Position numbers and translations under genes: made by a program. Below are positions 1-7,671 of a DNA stretch of 39,449 bases, in pieces. The notes below the pieces were generated by a model. It did no database searches. It was given only the letters and a program-made list of their open reading frames with translations, and was not told the DNA's origin. Numbering within the stretch: position 1 is the stretch's first letter; every line of letters starts with the position of its first letter. Source of the stretch: Polyangium fumosum (GTDB lineage Bacteria > Myxococcota_A > Polyangia > Polyangiales > Polyangiaceae); NCBI RefSeq assembly GCF_005144585.1, contig NZ_SSMQ01000094.1:1-39449 (forward strand). The letters run 5' to 3'.

Positions 1-130
1 ACCGCGCCTCGCCCGGCGGAAGAGACGCCTCGGCCCGCGCCCGCGCCGCGAGGACGTCCGCCGCATCCGCGAGCGGCACCTCGTCCTGCTTGTGACCCGC
101 GAGGTCCTTGACCGACGCGACGCCCCGCGC
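1..130. other. window edge, no confident gene
   Basis: No complete gene can be supported here. On the minus strand, downstream of the stop at 131-133, one frame stays open to the window edge and reads plausibly (it contains AGHKQDEVPLADAADVLAAR), but it has no ATG and its only in-frame candidate start is a GTG well inside it. It may be the 5' part of a further minus-strand gene that continues to the left. Confidence 0.3.
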
Positions 131-487
131 TCAGCGCGCCCCGCTGCGCTCCACGCGCCGCGCCGTGCGCAGACGGGCGACCGGGAAACGTCCGACCACG
201 TTGCGGAGCTGCTGCGCCGTGGTCTCGTCGATCCCCTTTTCGGTGCGCACCACGACACGTCCGCCTTCGAGCCGCAGCACGATTGTCCCGGTCGCCCGGG
301 ATCGGCCGAGGACGTCCTCGATGTCGGCGGCGAGCTCTGCCGGCGCCCGGCCTGAGAGCCGCGCCACCTTTCCCGCTTGCGCCTCCACGACGAGCAACCG
401 GCGCGTGCGCTCGACCGAGACGATCACGACCACGACGAACGCGACGAGCCCCAGGGCGACGAGCCAAGCCACGCGCCAGCATAGCAA
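131..487 (-). CDS. small membrane protein, DUF3634-like
   Basis: Roughly 113-118 residues: one N-terminal membrane helix (WLVALGLVAFVVVVIVSV) followed by a soluble domain. The pattern VERTRRLLVVEAQAGKVARL, then a G-x-IVLRLEGGRVVV strand and TTAQQLRNVVGRFP near the end, matches my recollection of DUF3634, a small family with one membrane helix and an 'RIRN-F' motif; its function is unknown. No ATG is in frame. Candidate starts are TTG at 487 or GTG at 472, both inside the 3' end of the kinase gene, so the two genes overlap by about 50-65 bases and are probably translationally coupled. Neither start has a clear Shine-Dalgarno. The family call rests on pattern memory only. Confidence 0.6.
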   Translation of the reverse strand: MLCWRVAWLVALGLVAFVVVVIVSVERTRRLLVVEAQAGKVARLSGRAPAELAADIEDVLGRSRATGTIVLRLEGGRVVVRTEKGIDETTAQQLRNVVGRFPVARLRTARRVERSGAR

Positions 488-2004
488 GATTGCGCGCGTG
501 TCGCCGCCCCCGGCCCGGCGGGCGCCGCGGCCCGCCGCGGCTTCATGCGGAGCAAGGCAAACCCCACGAGGGCGCCCACGAGCACGATCACGACGACCAC
601 GTAGATCCACGTCCGGGAAGGAGCCGCGGCCCGCGCCTTCTTCGGCGCGATCGGTCTCCCTGGCTCTTCCTTCACGTTGCGGATCGTGGCCTCCTCGGGC
701 TCGGGCCCCGCGGCCGCTTCCTCCGCCTTCTTGTTCTGCGCCGCCGCGGCCGCCGCCGAGGCATTGAGCGCGGCCGTCGCCTTGGCGACATCCTCCGAGA
801 TCTCGGCCTGATCCCCGAAATCGGCCGAGTCGAAGATCGACGCCAACCGCTGCCCGCGCGACTCGGGCCCGACGAGCCCGCTCACGCTGCGCTTCAGCGT
901 CATCGAGGGCGGCGCGCCGACGATCGTCGGCTCGCTGTCTGGCGAGACGAGCCTCGGGCTCCGCGCGGTCGTCGAAGGGAGGCGTCGCGCGAGCGCGAGC
1001 TCGGGCATCCGCGAGAGGACCGCCGTGGGCTCGTCGTCGCCGCCGCTCTGCGTCGTCTCGTCCTCGTCGGTCGAAGGCACGCTCCGGGCCTCGTGGGGCG
1101 CCGTGGAGGCGAGGCTGCCGGTGAGCTCGTGGTAGACCGCGCGCACCGCGGCTTGCATCTCGCGCGCGGTCTGGAAGCGGTCCTTCCGGTCGAAGGCGAG
1201 GGCGCGGTCGAGGAGCGCGACGAGGGCGCGGGGGGTGCCGGGCGAGACCGTCGCGAGCGAGGGCGCGGGCGTCGTGACGGCGGCGACGAGGGACTCCTGG
1301 GGCGTCAGGTTGCCGTGGACGAGTTGCCCCGTCAGCAAGGTGAACAGGGTGGCGCCGACCGCGTAGAGATCGGAGCGCTCGTCGACGAGCTCCCACTGCC
1401 CGCGGGCCTGCTCGGGCGGCATGAAGGCGGGCGTGCCGATGACGATGCCGTTCACCGTCAACGCCTTGCCGCGGGGGGCCTCGCGGAGCTTGGCCACGCC
1501 GAAATCGAGCATCTTGATCTGGCCGGTGCGGAGGAGGAAGACGTTCTCCGGCTTGAGATCGCGGTGCACGACGCCCTTCTCGTGGGCCGCGGCGAGCACG
1601 TCGAGGATCGGGTCGGCCATGGAGAGGACGTCCTCGAAGTCGAGGCTGCCGCCGCTTCGAAGGCGGCGCGCTTCGAGCGTCTCGCCGTCGAGCAGCTCCA
1701 TGACGAGGAAGACGCAGCCGTCCTCGTCGACGTCGTCGTCGAGGATCGAGACCATGCCCGGGTGGCTCACGGCGTTGACGGCGTAGGCCTCGCGCAGGAA
1801 GCGGCTGCGGGCGTCGGCGATGGCGTTGAGCTCGGGGTGGATGATCTTGATGGCGACGCGTTTGCCCGTGCGGTGGGTCGCGGCGTAGACCGCGCCGAAC
1901 CCGCCTGTCCCGAGCACGCTGTCGAGGCGCCACTTGTCCCGGAGCACGCGCCCCACGCGCTGTCGCGCGATCTGGGTCGCGATGCTCAGGGGGGCGCTGT
2001 CCAT
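424..2004 (-). CDS. membrane-anchored Ser/Thr protein kinase
   Basis: Hanks-type kinase of 526 residues. The glycine-rich loop is GTGGFG at 32-37, the ATP-binding lysine is K53 (VAIKII), the catalytic loop is HRDLKPEN at 147-154 and the metal-binding DFG is at 167-169; the activation segment ends in GTPAFMPPEQ. All catalytic residues are present, so it should be active. The kinase domain occupies about residues 25-290. A Ser/Pro/Ala-rich linker with many potential phosphosites follows, then a single membrane helix near 465-485 and a short tail. There is no PASTA or other sensor domain. The ATG at 2004 begins MDSAPLSIATQIA, just upstream of the kinase fold; the frame extends further upstream but that part looks non-coding. 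Such kinases are abundant in myxobacteria, where they feed developmental and stress signalling; this one's target is not evident. Its 3' end overlaps the DUF3634-like gene. Confidence 0.95.
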   Translation of the reverse strand: MDSAPLSIATQIARQRVGRVLRDKWRLDSVLGTGGFGAVYAATHRTGKRVAIKIIHPELNAIADARSRFLREAYAVNAVSHPGMVSILDDDVDEDGCVFLVMELLDGETLEARRLRSGGSLDFEDVLSMADPILDVLAAAHEKGVVHRDLKPENVFLLRTGQIKMLDFGVAKLREAPRGKALTVNGIVIGTPAFMPPEQARGQWELVDERSDLYAVGATLFTLLTGQLVHGNLTPQESLVAAVTTPAPSLATVSPGTPRALVALLDRALAFDRKDRFQTAREMQAAVRAVYHELTGSLASTAPHEARSVPSTDEDETTQSGGDDEPTAVLSRMPELALARRLPSTTARSPRLVSPDSEPTIVGAPPSMTLKRSVSGLVGPESRGQRLASIFDSADFGDQAEISEDVAKATAALNASAAAAAAQNKKAEEAAAGPEPEEATIRNVKEEPGRPIAPKKARAAAPSRTWIYVVVVIVLVGALVGFALLRMKPRRAAAPAGPGAATRAQSCYAGAWLGSSPWGSSRSSWS

Positions 2005-2190
2005 GCGGGCGCGGAGGGTACCAGAAGTCCCACGAAAGGGGGAACCGACCTCGGCGCGGTGAGCCCGGCGGCGTGCCCGGGGCGCTCGGGCGCGCGCCGC
2101 AAGTCCGCGCCGGCCGCCGCCCGCGCACCGCCCAGGGCCAAGCTGTTCTTCGTGCCAAACACGTGGCCCCCGCACCCCAAGTTTTTCCGT

Positions 2191-2218
2191 GGAACTTCCA
2201 AATCGAGCGAACCGTTCG
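2191..2218. promoter_or_regulatory. possible operator in divergent promoter region
   Basis: The 342-base gap 2005-2346 separates the kinase from the divergent gene at 2347. It contains an AT-richer patch near 2185-2245 and two short perfect inverted repeats: GGAACTTCC at 2191-2199 and CGAACCGTTCG at 2208-2218. Their spacing of about one and a half helical turns would suit a dimeric regulator, but short palindromes arise by chance. I see no other feature in the gap. Confidence 0.2.
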
Positions 2219-2346
2219 AAAGAAAATCACGAAAGTACGCAACTGGAGTACACCTCCGGTCGATGGACGGGCGCGAGCCTCGGAGCGCGCACGAGCGGCG
2301 CGTGCGAGGACCGTTCCAGAAAAACCCGATCCGGTAGACGAGCACC

Positions 2347-2847
2347 ATGAAACCTTCCCGTCCCCCCCGTCGTCCCCCGTTTCAAAACCCCTCCCCCCGG
2401 GGTTCGTCCGGACGTCCCACCCGCCTCCCCCCCCCCGATGCCGACGAGATCCGCGCCCTCGTGGCGAGCGTGAAGGAGAAGCTCGTCCACGCGGACGATT
2501 TCGGCGGGGTGATGGACGCGTTTTTCGAGCACCTCGGCACGGATCTTCGCTTCCTGACGAACGGCGTCCGCATCGACGAGCGGCCGCTCGTCGGCTCGCT
2601 CGTGCCCATGGCGGAGCAGATGGCGGGCCGGCCGCTCCGCCTGAAGGAGATGAAGCTGCTCCGGCTGCACGAGTACCGCCTGACGCATGGAATGCTGTAT
2701 TTCGCGGGCTGGCTCGGCGTCGTCCTCCTTTTCGAGGACATCGGCACGGGCGTGCTCGCCATGAGCGAGTCGGACCTGCGCGGCCCGACGCTTTATGGGC
2801 GATTCAAGTTCGTGGCGTCGGAGCGGCCCGCCAAACCGCCGAACTGA
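2347..2847 (+). CDS. hypothetical protein, 166 aa
   Basis: I do not recognise this protein. The first 30 residues are Pro/Arg/Ser-rich and look disordered. From about residue 31 (DADEIRALVASVKEKLVHAD) it forms a compact alpha/beta domain of about 125 residues with a hydrophobic strand (GWLGVVLLFEDIGTGVLAM) and a C-terminal GRFKFV. It has no signal peptide or membrane helix, so it is probably cytoplasmic. The ATG at 2347 is used, but an internal start near the folded region is possible because upstream spacing and Shine-Dalgarno are weak. Its stop lies only 9 bases from the convergent MFS stop, leaving no room for a separate terminator. Confidence 0.75.
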   Translation: MKPSRPPRRPPFQNPSPRGSSGRPTRLPPPDADEIRALVASVKEKLVHADDFGGVMDAFFEHLGTDLRFLTNGVRIDERPLVGSLVPMAEQMAGRPLRLKEMKLLRLHEYRLTHGMLYFAGWLGVVLLFEDIGTGVLAMSESDLRGPTLYGRFKFVASERPAKPPN

Positions 2848-2856
2848 GCGGCGCGT

Positions 2857-4116
2857 TCATCCCCGCTCGAGGGCGGTTTTCTCCAGGGAAAGCGGGGCCT
2901 CCGTCCGCCGGAGCGAGAGCGCGATCCAAACGACGAGCCCCGCCCCCGCCGCCATCGCCCCGATCGCCTGGACCGAGAAGGAGGCCTGGTACAGGAGCGC
3001 TGCGATCAGAGCGCCCACCACCATCGTCGTGGTGGTCGTGAGATCATCGATGCTCGAGAGCCGGCCGATCATCGCGTCGGGCGCGAGGCGCTGGAGGGAC
3101 GCGCTCGTGAGCACCCAGTTGCTCCCGCCGCCCATCCCCCACACGAGCACGGCGACGAGCAAGAGCGCAGGCCAGGGCTGCACCAGCGAAGAGGCGACGA
3201 TGCCCGCGAACGTGGTGAGCGTCGCCGCGTGCTCGAGCCCCCGCCCCGGATCACCGCCGCGCGTGAGGAGCGAGATGCCGAGCGGGCCGAGCCCCGTTCC
3301 CGCCCCTCGCACGGATTGCAAGATGCCGAGCGAAAGGGCCGCCGCGCCAAACGGCGCCGCCCGATCCGCGACGAGGTTCAACGTGACCCAGCCCATGCCC
3401 CCCGCGAGCGCCGCGGGCACCTTCGAGAAGACGGCCCGGAAGAGCGCCGGCCGCGCGCGTGCATGCCCAAGCGCAGCCCAGAGATCACGCGGCACGGCCC
3501 GGACGAGCCCCCAGACGCCGGTGGCCTGTGTCTCCCCGGCCCCCTCGGGCTTCAAGGAGGGCAGGCCCGAGGCGAGCGCCGCGGCGAGGAAAAACGAGAG
3601 GCTGTCCACGAGGATCGCGGGCACGGGCCCGAGCGCGGCGAGCAGGCCGCCGAGCGCCATGCCCGCGACGAACGTGATGCTCCACGTCCCCGAGACGATG
3701 GCGTTCGCCCGGAGGAGCTCCGGCGGCTCGACCGTGTGCCGGAGCGCCGCCGTCTCGGCCGGGACCATGAAGGCCGTGAACGCGGATCGCACGAGCACGA
3801 GCGCCTGCAGCGCGGCGAGCTCGCCCCGCGCGGCCGCGAGCACCATGGCGAGCGTGAAGGCGGCCTGGAGGAGCGGGATGCCGATGAGCAAGCGCCGCCG
3901 ATCGAACCGGTCGGCGACGAACCCCGCGATGGGCGACAGGCACGCATGCGGGAGCGAATGCGCCGCGAAGACCCCCACGAGCGCGAACGCGCCTCCGCCG
4001 TGGTCCAGTGCCAGCCGGCTCACGGCGACGAACGCGAGCCAGTCGCCGACGAGCGAGATGGTCCCAGCCGCCCAGAGGCGACGGAACGCAGGGCGGCGAC
4101 GGAGGAGGTCGAACAT
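2857..4116 (-). CDS. MFS transporter, EntS/MFS_3-like
   Basis: A 419-residue polytopic membrane protein with about 10-12 hydrophobic segments. It starts MFDLLRRRPAFRRLW with a first helix containing GTISLVGDWLAF, the usual N-terminus of the 'MFS_3'/enterobactin-exporter-like branch (F-RLW...S-IGD). The cytoplasmic loop 2-3 has the MFS signature variant GFVADRFDRRRLL. The substrate cannot be read from sequence; relatives export siderophores, macrolides or other small molecules. It stands alone, and its neighbours give no pathway clue. The ATG at 4116 directly precedes the first helix. Confidence 0.88.
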   Translation of the reverse strand: MFDLLRRRPAFRRLWAAGTISLVGDWLAFVAVSRLALDHGGGAFALVGVFAAHSLPHACLSPIAGFVADRFDRRRLLIGIPLLQAAFTLAMVLAAARGELAALQALVLVRSAFTAFMVPAETAALRHTVEPPELLRANAIVSGTWSITFVAGMALGGLLAALGPVPAILVDSLSFFLAAALASGLPSLKPEGAGETQATGVWGLVRAVPRDLWAALGHARARPALFRAVFSKVPAALAGGMGWVTLNLVADRAAPFGAAALSLGILQSVRGAGTGLGPLGISLLTRGGDPGRGLEHAATLTTFAGIVASSLVQPWPALLLVAVLVWGMGGGSNWVLTSASLQRLAPDAMIGRLSSIDDLTTTTTMVVGALIAALLYQASFSVQAIGAMAAGAGLVVWIALSLRRTEAPLSLEKTALERG

Positions 4117-4302
4117 GCGGCAAGCATGGCAGCTTTCTCCGCATCCGCGCGTGGAGCGGGTCAGCGGATTGGCAGATGCTCAATCGACCAGCACGGCCCG
4201 CCTTCCGCCCTCACCCCTTCGTGCTAGCTTGCCGGCCGTCCTCGGGGCCCCTATCGAGGGCGAGCCTTCCGGCGGATGCCCGGGGCAGGCACGGGAGATC
4301 TG

Positions 4303-4698
4303 GTGGTTTTGTCACGACGGTATCGGCCTTTCCTGCTCCTCCTCGCGCTCGCCGCGCCCGGGGCGCTCACCGCGTGCAAGTCGAAGCCGGCGCCGCCGCG
4401 CGACGTGGCCGGCGGGGACGCGCAACGGGGGCGCGAGGCGATCAAGAAATACGCGTGTGGCGCCTGCCACCTCATCCCGGGCGTCGAAGGGGCGATCGGC
4501 AAGGAGTCACATCCGCTGTTCGGCTTCGCGAACCGGGGCGACATCGCGCACGTCGTGTCGAACACGCCCGACAACCTCATCAAGTGGATCCGGCGCCCCA
4601 CGGATCTCGATCCACGCACGAAGATGCCGACCCTCGGCGTGAGCGAGCAGGAAGCGAAGGACATCGCGGCCTACCTCTACACGCTGAACGGCGAGTGA
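4303..4698 (+). CDS. cytochrome c class I lipoprotein
   Basis: A small exported c-type cytochrome of about 131 residues. The N-terminus is a lipoprotein signal (FLLLLALAAPGALTAC, lipobox LTAC, lipid Cys about residue 25). A single covalent haem motif CGACH sits at about 52-56, and the likely axial Met is in TKMPTLGVS. The C-terminal helix EAKDIAAYLYTL is the usual 'DIAAYL' of class I cytochromes. It would carry electrons at the outer face of the membrane. GTG at 4303 is preferred because GGGAG lies 5 bases upstream and the signal peptide is then of normal length; ATG at 4276 in the same frame adds nine residues and has a poorly spaced ribosome site. The partner oxidase or donor is not encoded nearby. 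A single-haem cytochrome lipoprotein resembling the cytochrome attached to quinol oxidases is an alternative reading. Confidence 0.9.
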   Translation: MVLSRRYRPFLLLLALAAPGALTACKSKPAPPRDVAGGDAQRGREAIKKYACGACHLIPGVEGAIGKESHPLFGFANRGDIAHVVSNTPDNLIKWIRRPTDLDPRTKMPTLGVSEQEAKDIAAYLYTLNGE

Positions 4699-4747
4699 GC
4701 GCGGGCGCCCAAGGGGACACGCGGATCAGGTATCCTCGGCGGGCCGC

Positions 4748-5764
4748 ATGACGAAGGCCCGCGCCCTCGCCGTCGCCACGTTCGCGCTCGCCGCCCTCGC
4801 CGGGGGTGCGGCCGAGGCAAACCCGCGCCGCCGGGTGGGATATCCCTGCCCCGGCTGCCTCTTCGATCCGCCGCCCGAGGGAGCGACGAAGGCGCCGCTG
4901 CTCGTGGTGTTGCATGGCGATGCGCCCGGCGGCAAGACGCCGCTCGTGGAGCGGGACGCCTCGCCGTTCGTCGCGGCCGCCGCCGCGCGGGGGGTTTCGC
5001 TCTTTGCGCCGATGTGCCCGAAAGCCGAGGGATGCCGGGTCGGGAGCTTCTGGCAATGGTCCGAGGGGGATCCTCCGGGGTGGATCGAGGCGCAGATCGA
5101 CGCGATCGGCCGTGAGTACGCGATCGACGCGGATCGGGTGTGGATCGCGGGTTGGTCGGGGGGCGCGTCGTTCCTCGGGTGGAACTGGGCGCGGCTCGGG
5201 GCGCGATATGCGGCGGTGGTGTTCGTCGGCGGGGGCATTCCGCCGCGGGAGAGCGCGTGCGCGCCGGCGCCAACCCCGACATGCGCGCCGCCTGCGTATT
5301 TCCTGGTCGGCGACCGGAACCCGCTCCACCACCTCGCCCGGGGGCTGCACGAGCGCGTCGCCGCCTGCACGCGCGACGTGACGTGGGACCTCTTGCCCGG
5401 CAAGGATCACGGCGGCGAGTGGCGGGCGCTCGGCGCGAAAGGGAAAGCCGACAGCCTGCTCGATTGGCTCTCCGCGCGGCCGCGGGCCTGCAACACCGAG
5501 CCTGCCGCGCCGGAGCCTCCGCCTCCGCCCCCGCCGCCCCCTGCGTCGCCGCCGCCCCCGCCACCACCTCCGCAAGCGACGCCGCAAACGACCCCGCCGC
5601 CGGCTGCGCTTTGTGGATGTCGAATGGGCGAACGGCCCCCGGGGTACGAATGGGTCGCCTTTTCATCGGCCCTGGCGCTCCTCGGGGGCCGCCTTCGGCG
5701 TCGTTTTACTCGGGCAAACGGCGGAGCGAATCGAACGGGAAGGGATCCCAAAACGGGGTCGTGA
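4748..5764 (+). CDS. exported alpha/beta hydrolase, MYXO-CTERM-like tail
   Basis: A 338-residue protein with a signal peptide (to about residue 24), then an alpha/beta hydrolase domain of the esterase/PHB-depolymerase (LpqC-like) type. The nucleophile is S137 in GWSGGAS, the acid probably the Asp of VGDRNP near 188, and the His is H221 in KDHGGEW; an HGD motif that may build the oxyanion hole is at about residues 53-55. Six to eight cysteines suggest disulphides. A proline tract of about 30 residues (near 255-285) links the domain to a tail CGCR...VAFSSALALLGGRLRRR, i.e. Cys motif, hydrophobic helix and arginine cluster, the layout of MYXO-CTERM sorting signals in myxobacterial surface proteins. 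About 20 extra residues follow the Arg cluster, which is unusual. Its last 59 bases overlap the convergent DUF4846 gene. The substrate is unknown. Confidence 0.88.
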   Translation: MTKARALAVATFALAALAGGAAEANPRRRVGYPCPGCLFDPPPEGATKAPLLVVLHGDAPGGKTPLVERDASPFVAAAAARGVSLFAPMCPKAEGCRVGSFWQWSEGDPPGWIEAQIDAIGREYAIDADRVWIAGWSGGASFLGWNWARLGARYAAVVFVGGGIPPRESACAPAPTPTCAPPAYFLVGDRNPLHHLARGLHERVAACTRDVTWDLLPGKDHGGEWRALGAKGKADSLLDWLSARPRACNTEPAAPEPPPPPPPPPASPPPPPPPPQATPQTTPPPAALCGCRMGERPPGYEWVAFSSALALLGGRLRRRFTRANGGANRTGRDPKTGS

Positions 5765-6692
5765 GCGCGCCCGCGGCCTCGTCGAGGACGAACCACACGC
5801 GCGCGGGCTCGGGGCGGAGCACGTGGACGTTCTGCGCGGGGACGAAGCTCTGGCCGAGCAACACCGCGCGGCGCCCTGCCGCATCCTTTGCCATGTCGAG
5901 GACCAGGACGGTGTGGCCGAACGGCACGCCGGTCAGCACGAAAAAGTCCCCGGGGCGAAGCGCATCGAGGGCCACGCGCTCGCCGTCCCGCGCGAGGGCG
6001 CCCGTGTTGGTCCAGCCAAACACGTCGTCGAGCCAGGTCCGGAAGAGCGCGTGCGTCGCCTCGGCGCGCTTGGCCGATGGGACGAGCTCGATCCGATTGC
6101 CGTCCACGCGGATCCGCTGGCCCGAGACGTACCGCTGGAATTCGAGCTTCGTGCCGCTCGCCGTCCGGTAGGCGTGATCGCGCTGCCCGTGCGACCAGCG
6201 CCACTCCGCGTGCAGCCGGACGATCGCGTCGGCGCATTGCTGCAAATCCGCCTTCCCGACGTCGATGGCCACGACGGCGGCGACGTTCGGATGCCCGTCC
6301 GCGCGGATCTCGTCGCCGCGGTAGGACTTGACCGGCGTGCCCTTCGCGGCGAGCGGCAAGGTGCGCAGGAACGCGCCGAAGCCCTCGGGGGCGAGGGCCA
6401 CGCGCGTAAAGCCGCGCGGGGGTGGAAACCGCTTTTCGAGCGTGTCGACCGGCGCCGGCATGCCCACGGCTCCCCCTTCGAGCCACGGGTACTGCGCGAA
6501 TGCATCCGCCGCCGGCGGGCTCGCGGGGGACGCGCTCGCCGGCGCGCTGCCTTGGGCGCTCGCCGCGGGAAGCGCGCGGGCGGGCTCGGGACGCACGGCC
6601 GGGTCCTCCGCGTCGCGCCGAGGCTCCGCGCCCGGCGTCCCGAGCGCCGTGCATGCCGAGAGCGAGCCGAGAAGCGCGAGGGTCCACCGCAT
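5706..6692 (-). CDS. DUF4846 lipoprotein
   Basis: A 328-residue exported lipoprotein. The signal MRWTLALLGSLSAC places the lipid Cys at about residue 14, followed by a 50-residue Ala/Pro/Ser linker. The rest matches my memory of DUF4846: F-AFLRTLPL...GTPVKSYRG, then VVAIDVGKADLQQCADAIVR, HAEWRW, a GDFFVLTGVPFGHTVLVLDM block, LLGQSFVPAQNVHVL and a terminal TTPFWD. The conserved H in 'FGHTVLVLDMA' and the C in 'QQCAD' suggest a cysteine-peptidase-like fold, but the family is uncharacterised. Two in-frame ATGs are separated by one codon (6698 and 6692). GGAAGGAG abuts the first and lies 6 bases before the second, so 6692 is chosen. The 3' end overlaps the convergent hydrolase gene. Confidence 0.88.
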   Translation of the reverse strand: MRWTLALLGSLSACTALGTPGAEPRRDAEDPAVRPEPARALPAASAQGSAPASASPASPPAADAFAQYPWLEGGAVGMPAPVDTLEKRFPPPRGFTRVALAPEGFGAFLRTLPLAAKGTPVKSYRGDEIRADGHPNVAAVVAIDVGKADLQQCADAIVRLHAEWRWSHGQRDHAYRTASGTKLEFQRYVSGQRIRVDGNRIELVPSAKRAEATHALFRTWLDDVFGWTNTGALARDGERVALDALRPGDFFVLTGVPFGHTVLVLDMAKDAAGRRAVLLGQSFVPAQNVHVLRPEPARVWFVLDEAAGALTTPFWDPFPFDSLRRLPE

Positions 6693-6698
6693 GGTCAT

Positions 6699-7023
6699 CT
6701 CCTTCCGATCCGATCGTGCCCTCCACGTATCGAACGGGCGCTCGGAAGTGTGACGTGGTCTCACCCGCCCGGGCCCACGCGCCACATCACGGGGAGACAA
6801 AAAAACGAGCGCCTACTCTACGGCGGGGGGGGCGGCCGGAGCAGGCGCTCTGCCTGTAGAGATTGCACGGTCCGGGCCAACGTCGTTCATGTGTCGATCC
6901 GGGCATTTGGCGAGGGGTTCTTCCGGGCTGACTTTCAATCGTGCAAGCTCGCGCGTCGCGATCGTGCAACGCGCCGAGGCGCCGTTGCTAGGGTCACGGA
7001 AAGGTGAAAGCCTCCCGGCCCTC
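6699..7023. other. divergent intergenic region, nothing recognised
   Basis: About 325 bases between the DUF4846 lipoprotein and the acetyltransferase must hold both promoters. I see no convincing hairpin, repeat, RNA gene or short gene. The acetyltransferase frame stays open upstream to 6889, but that extension has no family similarity and is treated as non-coding. Confidence 0.4.
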
Positions 7024-7581
7024 ATGGTCTCGTTCACCCCGTTCCCGACCCTCGAAACACCCCGCCTCGTCCTGCGTGAGCTCGTCCCCGCCGACGCGGA
7101 GGCGATCTTCCGCATCCAGTCGAACCCCGAGGTGGTCCGGTACTTTGGCCGACCTGCGCACGCGACCCTCGCCGACACCGAGAAGCTCCTCGGGATCGTG
7201 TTCGACGCGCAACGCGACGTCACCGGCATCCGGTGGGGCCTCTCGCTCAAGGACAGCGGCGAGCTTTTGGGGACGTGCGGGTTCTGGCGCTGGAACAAGC
7301 CGCACCGCTGCGCGGAGGTCGGCTACGAGCTCGCGCCCGCGTTCTGGGGCCGCGGCCTGATGGTCGAGGCGCTCCGGCCGATCCTCCGCTACGGCTTCAC
7401 GCAGATGGAGCTGCACCGGGTCGAAGCGGTCATCGACCCGAACAACCAGGCCTCGCGACGCGTCCTGGAGAAGCTCGGCTTCAAGCGCGACGCCCTCATG
7501 CGTGAGAACTGGTTCTCCGACGGCAAGTTCACGGACTCGGCGATCTACGGCCTGCTGGAGCAGGAGTTCCTCGTCGAGTGA
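7024..7581 (+). CDS. GNAT acetyltransferase, RimJ/RimL-like
   Basis: A 185-residue Acetyltransf_3-type GNAT. It opens with the hallmark LETPRLVLRELVPADAEAIF, continues through GTCGFWRWNKPHRCAEVGYE (strands 2-4), has the acetyl-CoA binding motif A as FWGRGLMVEAL, and ends with the NQASRRVLEKLGFKRDAL motif B and a short C-terminal beta segment (FTDSAIYGLLEQEF). Such enzymes transfer acetyl from acetyl-CoA to ribosomal protein N-termini, amino groups of small molecules or antibiotics; the target cannot be told here. The ATG at 7024 fits the family N-terminus although its ribosome site is distant. It stands alone, convergent with the next gene. Confidence 0.92.
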   Translation: MVSFTPFPTLETPRLVLRELVPADAEAIFRIQSNPEVVRYFGRPAHATLADTEKLLGIVFDAQRDVTGIRWGLSLKDSGELLGTCGFWRWNKPHRCAEVGYELAPAFWGRGLMVEALRPILRYGFTQMELHRVEAVIDPNNQASRRVLEKLGFKRDALMRENWFSDGKFTDSAIYGLLEQEFLVE

Positions 7582-7671
7582 CCTCCCGAGGGGGTCGACA
7601 CGTGGCGACACCCGCGGTCATGCGACCCACGCGCAGCCACCGCGTCGAGAGGGGACAGCGGGTGAGGCGTT

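Noticed and set aside
131-2242. A 703-codon minus-strand open frame across the kinase locus.
   Set aside because: It is a shifted shadow of the kinase gene for most of its length, Arg/Pro-rich without domains. Only its last 118 or so codons make a sensible protein and are kept as the DUF3634-like gene.
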